DNA of 64,000 bases from Adiantum capillus-veneris (GCA_014529385.2 CM043963.1:81246412-81310411), one strand, 5' to 3'; counted from the first letter of the stretch, positions 23,361 through 34,351 are shown. Notes: generated from the sequence alone by a model not told the origin. Program-made: numbers and translations.

Positions 23361-23374
23361 ACGATCGCGATCGT
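23361..23374. repeat. Palindrome in element C LTR
   Basis: ACGATCGCGATCGT, a perfect 14-nt palindrome followed by GTACC, the same motif as in the C leader array. The 3' LTR copy (34005-34018) has one change (ACGATCACGATCGT). Confidence 0.93.
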
Positions 23375-23708
23375 GTACCTCTCCAGAATGCTGTGACAGT
23401 GATAGGATATGTTCATGATAGTCCCCTGTAGCTTCCCTTCAAGTTTCGTGCGATTCCGATATGATTTGCATGGTGAACGGGCGTGATGACTGTAGAGCTG
23501 TGTAGAAGGACATAGGCAGATTACTTGGCTTTTGTGCGTTTGATTTTCTTGTAGAGTTAGTAGTTGCATCTCTTCGAGTTCATTTCATTAGGATTGACAC
23601 CCTAGTGAGTTTCCATGCCTCATCCGAGTCGCTTCCCCTGTATCGATAAATTTATGTTGATACTTGAGAGCTATGCTATGGACGTCCGTCGCGGCGACCC
23701 GCAAACAT

Positions 23709-23726
23709 TGGTGTCGCTGCCGGGGA
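23709..23726 (+). other. Element C primer-binding site (tRNA-Asp type)
   Basis: TGGTGTCGCTGCCGGGGA, one base after the LTR. It differs from the B site by two C-to-T type changes (GGTGTC against GGCGCC). Confidence 0.88.
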
Positions 23727-24256
23727 ATGAATCTTAGGTGAGGAGTGACCAAGTGTGTATTCAAAGTTTTCTTATTGTTCCAAAAGATAATTTCCATTCC
23801 ATTTACATTTCAGTGAAGCATCTAGACAGGGGTTTAGTGCTTAGTGGAGTCTAGGGTCGGGAGAGTGGCTAGATCTACTCTTGAGAGATATAAGGAGTTG
23901 TGAGTGAGGTTGCTTTAAGCATTTTTTCTCTTCAAATTTCTTTGTATCGATTGAGTACTGATCCATCATCCGTTTTTATCCTATTTGTTTTGTTCAATTC
24001 ATTTTCTTATGTTCTTTCATTTCTGTACTTAGGAGTAGGATAAGTAAATCACATTCCAGTCAAATTTGGGATAAAAGTTAGAGTCGAGAAACGAGAAAAC
24101 CATAACTTTGGCAAAAAGGCCATAAGACTCTGAAATTTTGAAAATCTGACCAAACAAAGCTGAAATTGATTCAAATCACAAATTGGTGGCACCAAACACT
24201 AGGAAACACTTGTCAGAGGGAGCAGACAAAATCTCATCAGTTTTGGCCTCTGTACT

Positions 24257-24276
24257 ACGATCGCGATCGGTGTACC
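24257..24276. repeat. Leader palindrome C-1
   Basis: Consensus copy. The core CGATCGCGATCG (24258-24269) is a perfect 12-nt palindrome, followed by GTGTACC. Confidence 0.93.
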
Positions 24277-24529
24277 TCAGTGCCAGAATTGGACAAGATT
24301 TGACATGTGCCTTCCTCATAAGATTCTAAACAAGTTTGTCTAAAGCAACCACACCCAAAAACATCAAAAATCAAGAAAATCAAGCCACTTGGGTAAAACT
24401 AGCCTGACTGACCCAAAAACTGTAAAATCTTCACTTTTGGTGATCCAAATGGAAAAAGACTTGGGGGATAGCCTTAAAAAATCAGTGTCTACAAGCATGC
24501 CAAATTTGGTCTAATTTGGGCTCCAAACT

Positions 24530-24549
24530 ACGATCGCAATCGGTGTACC
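24530..24549. repeat. Leader palindrome C-2
   Basis: One change in the right half of the core (GCAATCG). 273 nt after C-1. Confidence 0.9.
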
Positions 24550-24971
24550 TTAGACCCAGATTTTGCCCAGATTTCATCTGTGGGATCCTCAGGTGTATAC
24601 AATTATAAAAGTCTAAAGGAACTAGGGTCAAAAACCACAAAAAACAGATCAAAACCACTGAACGCATATCCAAGTCAAAAACTACTAAACTGGCATAGAA
24701 ATTGACTTTTAGTAGACCAAAACACATCAAGACTGGAAAGAAACCATGTAGAGGGATAGCATGTGCACAGGACAACCCCAAATAGCTTTGATTTCCCAAA
24801 ACAAACATCAAAATCAAGTCAAATTGACAGATTGTGGAAATCAGACACTTCAGACCAAGAAACTGCAAATTCTTGACTTTTTTGAGTCCAAATTCAAAAA
24901 GATTTGGCAGGTAGTCTTAAAATAGCCTAGTGAACAAGCTGGTAAATTTTCATCCAATTTGGGCCCAAACT

Positions 24972-24991
24972 ACAATCGCGATTGGTGTACC
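24972..24991. repeat. Leader palindrome C-3 with paired changes
   Basis: The core reads CAATCGCGATTG: two symmetric substitutions against the consensus, so the 12-nt palindrome is kept. 442 nt after C-2. Confidence 0.93.
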
Positions 24992-25243
24992 TCAGTCCAA
25001 GCTTTTGACCAGACTTTACCCACACATACACCTAGGTTGTATAAGATACCAGGAATTTTCAAAATTCAAAAAAAATCACCAAAACAGCCAAAAATAGCAG
25101 ACAGACAGAAAACCACTGCAGCTGACCAAGATCTGGTGAAAACATGACTTTTTCTTGTCCAAATTCAAAACGATTTGGGGAGTAGATTGTACACATCATT
25201 GTCTACCATATCCACAAGTTTCATCCAATTTGGGCTCAAAAGT

Positions 25244-25263
25244 ACGATCGTGATCGTTGTACC
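25244..25263. repeat. Leader palindrome C-4
   Basis: Core CGATCGTGATCG with one central change, then TTGTACC. 272 nt after C-3. Confidence 0.9.
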
Positions 25264-25516
25264 AGACTGACATTTTGAGTTGAGACTTTTTGAGTAGGTA
25301 GCTGATGACTAGACACACAACTTTTCCAAAAGAACCAGGGTCAAAAAACCAAAAGACAGTTGTCAAATAGGGCAAACACTGATCACTGATCCTTCAGACC
25401 AAAATTTTGAGAAAATTCAAGTTTTTGTGATCCAAATGCAAAGTGGGTTTGGGAACAGACTAATCATAACCATGTCTATCAACTCGTAAAATTTCATCCA
25501 ATTTAGGCTCCAAACT

Positions 25517-25536
25517 ACGATCGCGATCGGTGTACC
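25517..25536. repeat. Leader palindrome C-5
   Basis: Exact consensus copy, 273 nt after C-4. Confidence 0.93.
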
Positions 25537-25802
25537 CCAGTGACATTTTGGACTGAAAATTTATGAGTAGGTAGTTGACATCTAGTGCAACATATTTTCC
25601 AAAAGGAGTAAGGTCAAAAAAGCAAAAGAAAGTGGTCAAAAGTCCCAGTTACACAATCAGGCCAATAACCGCAGAACCACCTGGGATTTGGGTTTTCATT
25701 GGTCAAAACATCTCCAAATTCAAAAATACAAAGACACTTGGTATCAAGACATCAAGGGCTAGCTACTGTGAAAAAATCTTCCAAATCTGTGACATGGGGT
25801 CA

Positions 25803-25822
25803 ACGATCGCAATAGGTGTACC
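25803..25822. repeat. Leader palindrome C-6 (degenerate)
   Basis: ACGATCGCAATAGGTGTACC: the left half and the GTGTACC tail are intact, the right half of the core has two changes. 286 nt after C-5. Confidence 0.85.
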
Positions 25823-26269
25823 TCTACCTCTACATAGTGGGGGTATCTGACTTCATAAGTTTGTAGACCTACTTGCGTACATCCCGAATCTCAAGTTTGA
25901 GTGAAAAATACCCTCTGGAGGCCAAGATACAAGCACAAAAGTTCTTGTGTTTTGGTCCTGAGCCTGTTTTGAGTGCTGTTTCAAGAGCAGTTCACTAAAA
26001 TTGCTCTAACTTTTGATAGACAACTCCAAACTGAGTCAGGTATAGCTAGGAAGAAAGCTTGTGGACAATAGCACACACCAAGAGCTGAATTTTTCTAGGT
26101 TTCCTAATTCCAAACTTTTAGGGTACCCAGAACCAATTTCCAAAGACAAAAAAAGTCACAAATTCCTAACTTTTTAGAGACTTGGACCAGGGGAAAAAAG
26201 GGATTGTGTGCACTAATCCAAGGTGTTCTTATCTAGGACCATCTTGAGAGTATTGAGTGAGGCTTAAAC

Positions 26270-28471
26270 ATGACAACTCATCCATCATTGGGGTTTTCCA
26301 CTCAACTCAGAGCTATACCACCTACACAAACAACCAGAAATAGTGCAACACCTATAACAAGAGGGTTGAGACAAGACCATGAGGCTTATCAATCATATCA
26401 AGCCAAACCTCAAGGCATGTCTCATGGATATTTGTCAAGTGATCATGTAGCTCACTGGAAGCCAAACCAATCAACAAAGATGCGGGAGTTTGGAAGAGCA
26501 AAAGTGGAAATTGCTAGAGACTTAGAGGAGAAGCATCCTCTAATCAACAAACCAAACGTGAGATTCATCAAAGCCAATGAATCCATGAGAGTGCTTACAG
26601 ATTACACTCATGAGGGCTTATACAAAATCACAAATGGGGAGCCATATATATTCTATAGGTGTGTAGAGCCCAATGCCAGGGAGTTGACCACCCATAAGAA
26701 CCTCTATGCATTCACATATACGGATTCCCACGGAGTTCAAGTTTTGATGGTAGATAAGTATGGACGTGAGTACAAACTTGTCAATCCAATGGACTTAGAA
26801 TGATACACATACAAGGCTACACCGATCTCCACTTACTTTCAGCCAAAAATGATGCCAGAGTACACATCAGAGAGGATTCCACCGGGATTTTCTCTGAGAA
26901 GAGAGGAAAGAGCGGGATCCGACTGTGCAAGAGACCACTAATTGGTTGGATTGGTGACTGAATCACATCGATTAAGACCATATCAATTGGCCAAATGTGT
27001 CAAGAAGAAGTATGATTGGTTAAGGGATCCATACGTACATGCATCCTTGTTCAAACAAGTGTTAAGAGCTGAACAAGTATTTTATTTTCATACACAGTAT
27101 GAGGGATTTGGCTTAACCTTGGAAGGGATAGCATTGAATTGGTTCCAACCGTTGGACAAAAATGCCTTCTCAAACGTTGAACAACTATTGCAAGAATTTG
27201 TTGTGGAGTTCTCTAAAAGGGGAATCAAGCATAACACAGTGTCCCAAATCTATGCATTCAAGCAAAAAGAAGATGAGAGAGTGAAGGAAGCATCGCTACG
27301 CTTCAAACAATATATAGAGAGATGTCCGAAACGCGCGTTACCACAGGATGAAAGATTATCAATTCTCTTCATAGAGGGTTTGATAAATGAAACTCTCAAG
27401 AAAGATTTGCACTTAAAAGGATGTATTTCCTTTGAACAAGTCACGAGAGAAGCGTTATACCTAGTTGACAATTGTAAAGCCTATGGCGAGGAAATTGGTG
27501 ATACAAAGATCACTATGGATAATGCTCCTTTAGCATCTAGTGAAACCAACACAAGGAAATTGGTTATGTCTCAATTAATGACCAACCTAGACCTAGATGA
27601 GATAGTAGTGTAGGTAGCACAACGAATAAAATGGTGTTCCATTGAGCAAAAATGGACCAATCATGAGATGAGTGAGTGCTACTATAATCAAACCTACACG
27701 AGGGGGACACTATTTGGACATCAAATAGAAAAACAAATTCCTTTACCAAATCATCCATTATTTCAAAATAGGGTTGTATCAAGGGCTTTACAAAGAGCTG
27801 AGGTATCACAACCTAGGCTAGGACAAGAACCTGTGAGAAAACTCTATTCATTGAATGAGGACACTCTGATGTTCATAGCCAATCAAGAGCGTAGACCAGA
27901 GACCATTCTGGCTAAGCAAGAACAACCATCAGTTGTGCCACCAGTGACTCAACAAGATGGACCATGCTACAAGTGTGGAGGTAACCATTGGGCCAAGAAT
28001 TGTTCTCGTGTAGAGATAATTGGATATTGTTTGGAGTGTGCCATTACACACATTGTTCCAAATTGTCCAAAACACCCAAACAAACAGGGGAAAACAACAA
28101 TGAATGTTGTGGGAGTGTTACCTTCTCCAAGTGGATCCGAGGCAGAACCCAAAATTCCTGCGAAGGTAGTGACGAGAGCCTAAGCAAAAGAAAATGCTGA
28201 GGACCAAGCTAATGAGGAGTAAGATCAACAACCCAAACAAGGGGAGACAACTAGTGTGTCAGTAAGGACTGGGAGAAAATCCTGGAAAGCCAAAAGAGAC
28301 AGAATTAAAGCAAAAACAATTACAAAACAAACTACACTACAAACAGAATTACAAGAGACAAAGGAGCAGTTAAAACAAGAACTGGAAAACAAAACGATGG
28401 TGAGCGATAAGAAACCAAGGAAGGCTTTTTCTAGAGGATCTGTATTGGTAGACAAAGTCCTAGACCATTAG
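26270..28471 (+). pseudogene. Element C gag
   Basis: One frame from ATG 26270 with stops at 26801 (TGA), 27611 (TAG) and 28181 (TAA, where B has Gln in the shared TRAQAQ motif). An N-terminal segment shares VDKYGREY with B. The capsid-like part (26942-27600) has LNWFQPL, LQEFVVEF and FKQKEDERVKEASLRF, typical of plant retrotransposon gag. Two variant zinc knuckles of form CX2CX3HX4C follow (CYKCGGNHWAKNC and CLECAITHIVPNC, about 27966-28070), then a charged region with a possible coiled coil. The frame shifts after about 28470. It is homologous to B gag along its length. Confidence 0.88.
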
Positions 28472-29282
28472 ATGCTGCACTGGAAGCATATGAGGCTAGA
28501 TTGAAACCCAACAAAACCCTAGAGCAACGAGGGATGAAATATCCTCATGCTGAGGTAGAGACTGAGAGGTTGAAAATGTGTAAGGAATTGGTAAAAACTG
28601 CACAGGCAATGATGGAGCCTGAAGCACCAATTCCACCTCCAGAAACAAAACCAAAAGGTGTTGGATTTGAAATGCCTAAGGCAAAGGTTGTTGAAACATG
28701 CTAGAATCACAAAAGGATGTGCAAGAAAAGACTGCAACACAAGAAACCAACAACCTAGAAATTCAACTAGATGATCGAGTAGTGGCCAACACCACTAATG
28801 ATGCAAGGTCAAAATCACAATTTATGGCGCCTATCCCAGAGATAGATGAGCCATGGCCAAATGAATTGTGGGAAGCAATTAGAAGTGCAAAAGATGGAAG
28901 TGCGACTTTCCAATCTACACCCATAATTGAGGTCAATACAGGGAATGAAGTCTATCAGGGAGACATTCAATCTCTAAACGGAGATGCAGGGACGGAAGTT
29001 TCAATTGAAAGCAAACTAGAGTCCTTGAAGACCTTACCCTCATACATAGAAGAACATGAGGCAGACTCAGAGACTAGAGTGGTGCCATCTCAGAGGAAAC
29101 CCATATCCAAGATGATGGATACAAAGAGTATGCAAGAGTTGATGTCAGCTCCAATACAGTGCACCATTACTCTATCTGAACTGCTTAAGACTATACCACA
29201 TGTGTGGGATGAAGTAGGCAACAATTTGGGGAAGATGGGATTAAAGATACCTCTTCAAGATCTACCCTCAAATGAACAATAA
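28472..29282 (+). pseudogene. Element C gag C-terminal segment
   Basis: Continuation in two further frames (28472-28704, then 28698-29282). It matches the end of B gag: ALEAYEARLK, YPHAEVETERLKMCKELVKTAQAM, LKTLPSYIEEHEAD, and a C-terminal segment with TITLSELLKTIPHVWDEVG. The frameshifts show the copy is not functional. The role of this region is unknown. Confidence 0.8.
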
Positions 29283-29378
29283 AAAAAAACTCAACAAGAA
29301 AGTGCAGACGCTAAACCTGTGCCAATAAAAAAGGTGGGGGAATATTGAGAAGGAGAAGAAGGAAACACCACCTTACCT

Positions 29379-30629
29379 GTGGAATACAAAGGAGTTAAAA
29401 CATTGGTTGTACTTGATAGTGGGGCTAGAGTAGCCATAGCCACAAAAAACGTTTGGGAAAAATGGGGTAGACCAGCGCTTAGGAAAACTAGAATGAAGCT
29501 GCAACTTGCATATGGATACACAGAAAAAGCTCTAGGTATCCTAGAGCAAATTATTGTGACTTCTTGTGGAATTGAATATGAACATACATTTGCAATAGTA
29601 GATTTTGGAAAAGGGAACAATTTTGATATCATTTTAGGAAGACCTTTCATGCGTCAACTTAAGATGGTTCAAGATTGGGGCTATGACTATATCTACTTGA
29701 GACATAAAAAGATCACCACAAAAATAAGTGTAAAAGACCATAGCTATAGAGATGTGAATAGAACTCCTTTAGAAGAAATTGACTCTTCTATAGTCAATGG
29801 GAAAGAGATACCTGCGTGGCTACAAACCAAACAAGAACTTTGGATGTGTGGTGCTTTGAAGTGTGGAAGCTCAGTGAAGGAGGATTGCATCCTAGAAAGA
29901 TCAATGGACGATATATCTTACATACGGGAACCCTTTCCAGAGGAGTTATTTGAGCCATTTGGATGGACTCAAATATTGGAAACCTTGGATGTGTGTGTAA
30001 ATGAGGTGACCTCGACTAAATTTTGTGATGAGGAAGGGTATGATATAACTCCCGTATTTACAATAAAGGTGTTGAAGGAAGCTAACGAGATTTGTGAGTG
30101 TGAAGGCAAAAAAGGTGAAACAGATAGCTACATCATGGAGCATGATGCCAAAGTGCACATGAAGAAAGTAGAGCAACAACGAGAATATGTCATCATTGAC
30201 ATACCTGAAGAATCGACAAAAGCTATTTCAAAGAAGCCGACTCCAGAAAAAGTGAAAATGAAACTAGATGAAGGAGAAAAGCTTCCAAGTTCAATGACAA
30301 ATCTTCAACAAACGCAAGATCAAAAGAAGAACAGGGACAAGGAAGAAGATGGACTATCTCCTACGATGATCAAATTCAATTTATGCAGACAAACAGGGCT
30401 CAAGGTTACATGTTCAGCGGCAATAGATCCAGAAGCAACAAAGAATCTAATGACTTATGGAACATGGATCATGATGAGAAAGCCACCAATCAATGAGCTA
30501 GAAGAAACAGTTTACACAAGTTCAAAAATGCCGATTCCTAGCTTTGGAGTGGCAGAAGCTGTACTCAAATTGAGTACCGGGGAGTATAAAGATACTTTCC
30601 ACATAATCAACTCCCAACAAAGAATCTAA
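29379..30629 (+). pseudogene. Element C retropepsin-like protease plus second protease-like segment
   Basis: A first domain has the active site VVLDSGARVAIA near 29405-29440 and IILGRPFMRQLKMV near 29630-29665, as in gypsy proteases. A segment shared with B follows (KDHSYRDVNRTPLEE; EPFGWTQILETLDVC). After a Lys/Glu-rich linker comes AIDPEATKNLMTYGTW (about 30420-30470) and GVAEAVLKLSTGEYKDTFHII, which resemble the DPGSTHN and later strands of the D/E protease but lack the catalytic Ser/Thr-Gly. I read this as a second, catalytically dead retropepsin-like fold; B lacks it. A 179-bp duplication breaks the frame at the end. Confidence 0.75.
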
Positions 30630-30793
30630 TGACTTATGGAACATGGATCATGATGGGAAATCCACCAATCAATGAGCTAGAAGAAATAGTTTACACAAGT
30701 TCAAAAATGCCGATTCCTATCTTTGGAGTGGCAGAAGCTGTACTCAAATTGAGTACCGGGGAGTATAAAGATACTTTCCACATAATCAACTCC
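30436..30793 (+). repeat. 179-bp tandem duplication in element C coding region
   Basis: 30436-30614 is repeated at 30615-30793 with few differences, starting CAACAAAGAATCTAATG. 179 is not a multiple of three, so it shifts the frame. It duplicates the second protease-like segment. Confidence 0.93.
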
Positions 30794-30962
30794 CATCATA
30801 TCAAAGAGAGTCTGGTCCTGACAAAAAGCTGGAGGAACATCTTCTTTCGACAACAATCAAAAGCTTCAACAACAACAATGGTAAGACTCCATGAAGCTTC
30901 TCAAATCCATGCAGTGAAGAAATCGCCAACCATCGTGGAAAAAGGTAAATAAAAGGTAAAAA

Positions 30963-32148
30963 TTGAAGTATATCAACCTCGCCAGACGACTTTACCTTCA
31001 ACGAGCTTCCATCAAATTTCCCACGAAGCCTCTACATCAAGAGCCACACCATCAACAATGCAATGGAAACCAAAGCAAAAAGTCTATCAACCAAAGTTTA
31101 CATCACAAAAAAGCATCCAGAAGAAGCCAAAGAATGTCAAGCAGGTGTTGGTATCCAAACAGCACATCCAAGTCAAAGACCCAGTTTGGATACATGAAAC
31201 ACGGGTTCAACCACAACAGCAAAAGGTGACAGGGTGGATAGCATCAAATGAGTCAATCACTGCTCAAGACTACTTCCAAGGAAAAACTAATGTTTGGGCC
31301 AAAAAGCCTAAAGTAACAGCATGGACCTACCCACCTCAATCAACGAGTTCTACAAGGAACAAGACATGCTATCAACGGAATACAAAATACTCAGGGAAGC
31401 GAAAGAACACCAACAAAAGGCAAACAAAAAGACCTTCCAAGCGGGCAACGCGAAAAGTTTGGGTACCGAAATCAGACTTCAACAAAGATACCCAACACAA
31501 ACAGGTGAATCAGTGGGTGATTTCAGTGAAGCTACTCAAAGCACAAGGATTCTATGAAGGTAACACCCAAATATGGTTACCCAAAGTAGTTGCTCAACCT
31601 AGAGCCACTAAGACCAACCAAGTAGCAAAGGACCCCACACAAAGACAATCTTAGTTGCTCAACCTAGAGCCACTAAGACCAACCAAGTAGCAAAGGACCC
31701 CACACAAAGACAATCAAAAACAACAAAGAGCCAATGGAGACCAATTACAACCAAGGCTGCTACAATCTACAGATGGATACCTTGTCATCAATTACAAAAG
31801 CAAGGCTTTTACAACGGAAATCATCAGGTTTGGATACCAAAGCCTAGTATCCATCAAATTGTAGAAGAAGATAAAATGCCAAAGACGATCACACAAGGAC
31901 CAAAAACAAGATGGGTTCCAAAATTGCTAGTGAAAACTCAATCACAGAGAACCCACACATCTCGACAATCGCTTCTCATGGAAATTAATGCAAAGGCTAC
32001 ATCAAGCCCTATCAGTGTTGAAGGACTTGTTTTACAAAGCAGTATCAACATACAACAAGCAAGCCAAGAGGAGCCAAAATATGCCAACCTACTTGACAAA
32101 ATGGTGGCATCCAAAGACCAACACAGTGATAGAGGCCTTAATCTCTAG
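30963..32148 (+). pseudogene. Element C W-[IV]-P-K repeat region
   Basis: Lys/Gln/Thr-rich C-terminal part of the C polyprotein in at least two frames (31058-31654, then the frame ending at 32148). It contains repeated motifs VWAKK, VWVPK, IWLPK, RWIPC, VWIPK and RWVPK, often preceded by an Ala/Lys-Gln-Gly-Phe-Tyr segment (AQGFYEGNTQIW; KQGFYNGNHQVW). It corresponds to 5400-6437 in B. A 65-bp tandem duplication shifts the frame near 31650. The function is unknown. Confidence 0.72.
31587..31716 (+). repeat. 65-bp tandem duplication
   Basis: TAGTTGCTCAACCTAGAGCC at 31587 recurs at 31652, and the two units are nearly identical. It causes a frameshift in the W-[IV]-P-K region. Confidence 0.9.
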
Positions 32149-33403
32149 AACTTATGGCATTGGGTTTCAGGCCATGAACAGGTAAGTCCAAGTCGCCATT
32201 AAAAATACATGGCATTAAAGTCAAGAGTCGGGCAGCTGAGCCACTAAATGAGCAAGGCATTAGTCCCAAAGCTTCAAGTAATATTCTCTGTGGTCTAAGA
32301 GTCTTAGCTATTCTAGGTACTGCTCAAGGTGGAGGAGTTGAGCATATTTATGTTGTGTCGCTCATGTTGGTATAGGTGAGCATAAGAGTCCAAGTCTATG
32401 TATTTTAAGTTTGGTATAGTGAAGAAGAGAGTCCAAAAGACACTCACACACTATGCATAGTGAGGAATGAGTGGAGAAGCTTCTACATCGAAAACCCTTC
32501 TTGGAAACGTGCAAGCTATTGAGACGTCCTTTGATGTCACATGTGCTACATTTGTTCCTTGAAGCACCCATCAACTCCATCTTTTACACTACATGATTTT
32601 GTTTGAAAAATTCTCATTAGCATATAGAGTGTCCCATAATTGGCACTCTTCCTTTGTTTCTCCCAAGCACTCACATTGCATGACAGGTACTTCGAGTCAA
32701 AATGCTCAACTCCAATAAGAGCGTATACCAAAGGAACTTTTTTCCCACTTGGTTTTTCCCTTTGGTCATCCAGGTTTTAAGACCCTAATATAGACCTCAT
32801 CATCAACTTCTTGTATATATTCCTTCTACATCAACAATAAGGAAAGGGCTACCCAAATCAATCAACAACAACTTGCAGCAAAAATAGCAGGTCTCCATAT
32901 GCTTATCAAGAGCATCTTTTATCTTCAAGGGTGACAACAAAGCTCCATCCAACAATGGCAAGTCAAAGAATGGCCTACAACATCAAGCAATGAGAAATTT
33001 AGCAAGCGAGCTATCCACAAAAATCAAAAGTAGCTCACACAATGCTTCAACATTGGTGACCTATTGCAGACAACTCAAACTGCAGTGAACCTTGAAAGAC
33101 TATCCATCATAAAGTCCACGCCACCAAGAGGATCAGTTCTACATGATCAAACACTTCAACATCCATCTTTACGGTGGCTAAGATTGGCAACCAAGAGGTG
33201 AATGCACACAAGAAGAAACGTTGCCTCGATAATCAAAGCTCAAATCATGTATCAACAACATGACAGCTATGCATCACTCAAGGAAGGGGGGAGCGTCATC
33301 AACGACAACAGGCTTCCCAAGATGAAGACCAACCTTGAAGACAAAGCTGAAGACAACCCTATACCAAGACTGCACAAGGTCGTGTCAAGGGACAACACAA
33401 GCT
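32149..33403 (+). other. Element C 3' untranslated region
   Basis: Non-coding, between the last C codon and the purine tract. 32260-32600 matches the 3' UTR of B (minus strand, 4299-4640). The rest has no counterpart in B, where it is deleted. Nothing else recognised. Confidence 0.75.
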
Positions 33404-33415
33404 AGAAGGGGGGAG
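33404..33415 (+). other. Element C polypurine tract
   Basis: AGAAGGGGGGAG immediately before TGTTTGGAGG of the 3' LTR. Confidence 0.9.
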
Positions 33416-34351
33416 TGTTTGGAGGTGATAACAACATACAAGTGCCCACCTAGCCAAGGCGCCCATTGGGACAGTCGACCAAAGTTTTGATGTGGTCACA
33501 TTATTTTTCCAATGTTTAATACATCAAACCGTGTAAAAGCCTAATGTCAATCGTCTATGTCAAGTCTGAGTCAAAGATGTAATCTTTCCAGTGATGTATG
33601 TAAAGGTCCATGAGAAGTTGGCCGCCGGCCACATTAGAAAGCCCTAGGTATATAATACACTACGGTTAGTGGGAAAGGAGATCATGTTTTTGAAGATAAG
33701 GGACTATTGTGTTACGCACAGAGAGCTACCTCTTTGCTCCAACTTGTAATCATCGCTTCTATGGCTACGGTAATCCAAATTCAGTTTTGTTTCTTGCATT
33801 GTGTTCCTCTTACTCTGCTCTTTCATTCAAGTGTAAGCATTCAAGATTCGGTGAAGGTTTCAGACGCATCCGTTTAGCCTTAAATCGTTGTTTTGAGTGT
33901 TTATATGCGTATTTTATGTTGTTTTGACCCTTTGAGAGGCTTTAGGGACCTAAAAACGACCCTTTAGGATCTTCCGTTTACTGTTTTTGCGTATTGTGGG
34001 ATGAACGATCACGATCGTGTACCTCTCCAGAATGCTGTGATAGTGATAGGATATGTTCATGATAGTCCCCTGTAGCTTCCCTTCATGTTTCGTGCGATTC
34101 CAATATGATTTTCATGGTCAACGGGCGTGATGACTGTAGAGCTGTGTAGAAGGACATAGGCAGATTACTTGGCTTTCGTGCGTTTGATTTTCTTGTAGAG
34201 TTAGTAGTTGCATCTCTTCAAGTTCAGTTCATTAGGATTGACACCCTAGTGAGTTTCCATGCCTCATCCGAGTCGCTTCCCCTGTATCGATAAATTTATG
34301 TTGATACTTGAGAGCTATGCTATGGACGTCCGTCGCGGAGACCCGCAAACA
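33416..34351 (+). repeat. Element C 3' LTR
   Basis: 936 bp, nearly identical to 22771-23707, suggesting a fairly recent insertion. Confidence 0.95.

Larger units (their letters stand above)
22771..23707 (+). repeat. Element C 5' LTR
   Basis: 937 bp, TGTTTGGAGG to ACCCGCAAACA, nearly identical to 33416-34351 (936 bp). It contains TATATAA at 23004-23010 and a perfect 14-nt palindrome at 23361-23374 downstream of it. Confidence 0.95.
23727..26269 (+). other. Leader of element C with palindrome array
   Basis: 2.5 kb between primer site and the gag start at 26270, with no supported ORF. It has six spaced copies of the consensus ACGATCGCGATCGGTGTACC. Copies sit in repeated surroundings: most follow a phrase like TTTCATCCAATTTGGGCTC and a run AAACT, so whole units were duplicated. 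Related phrases occur in the G leader. Confidence 0.85.

Noticed and set aside
24482-24868. Minus-strand frame of 128 codons in the C leader
   Set aside because: Low-complexity hydrophobic translation of repeated leader sequence; it spans a palindrome copy and has no counterpart in other copies.
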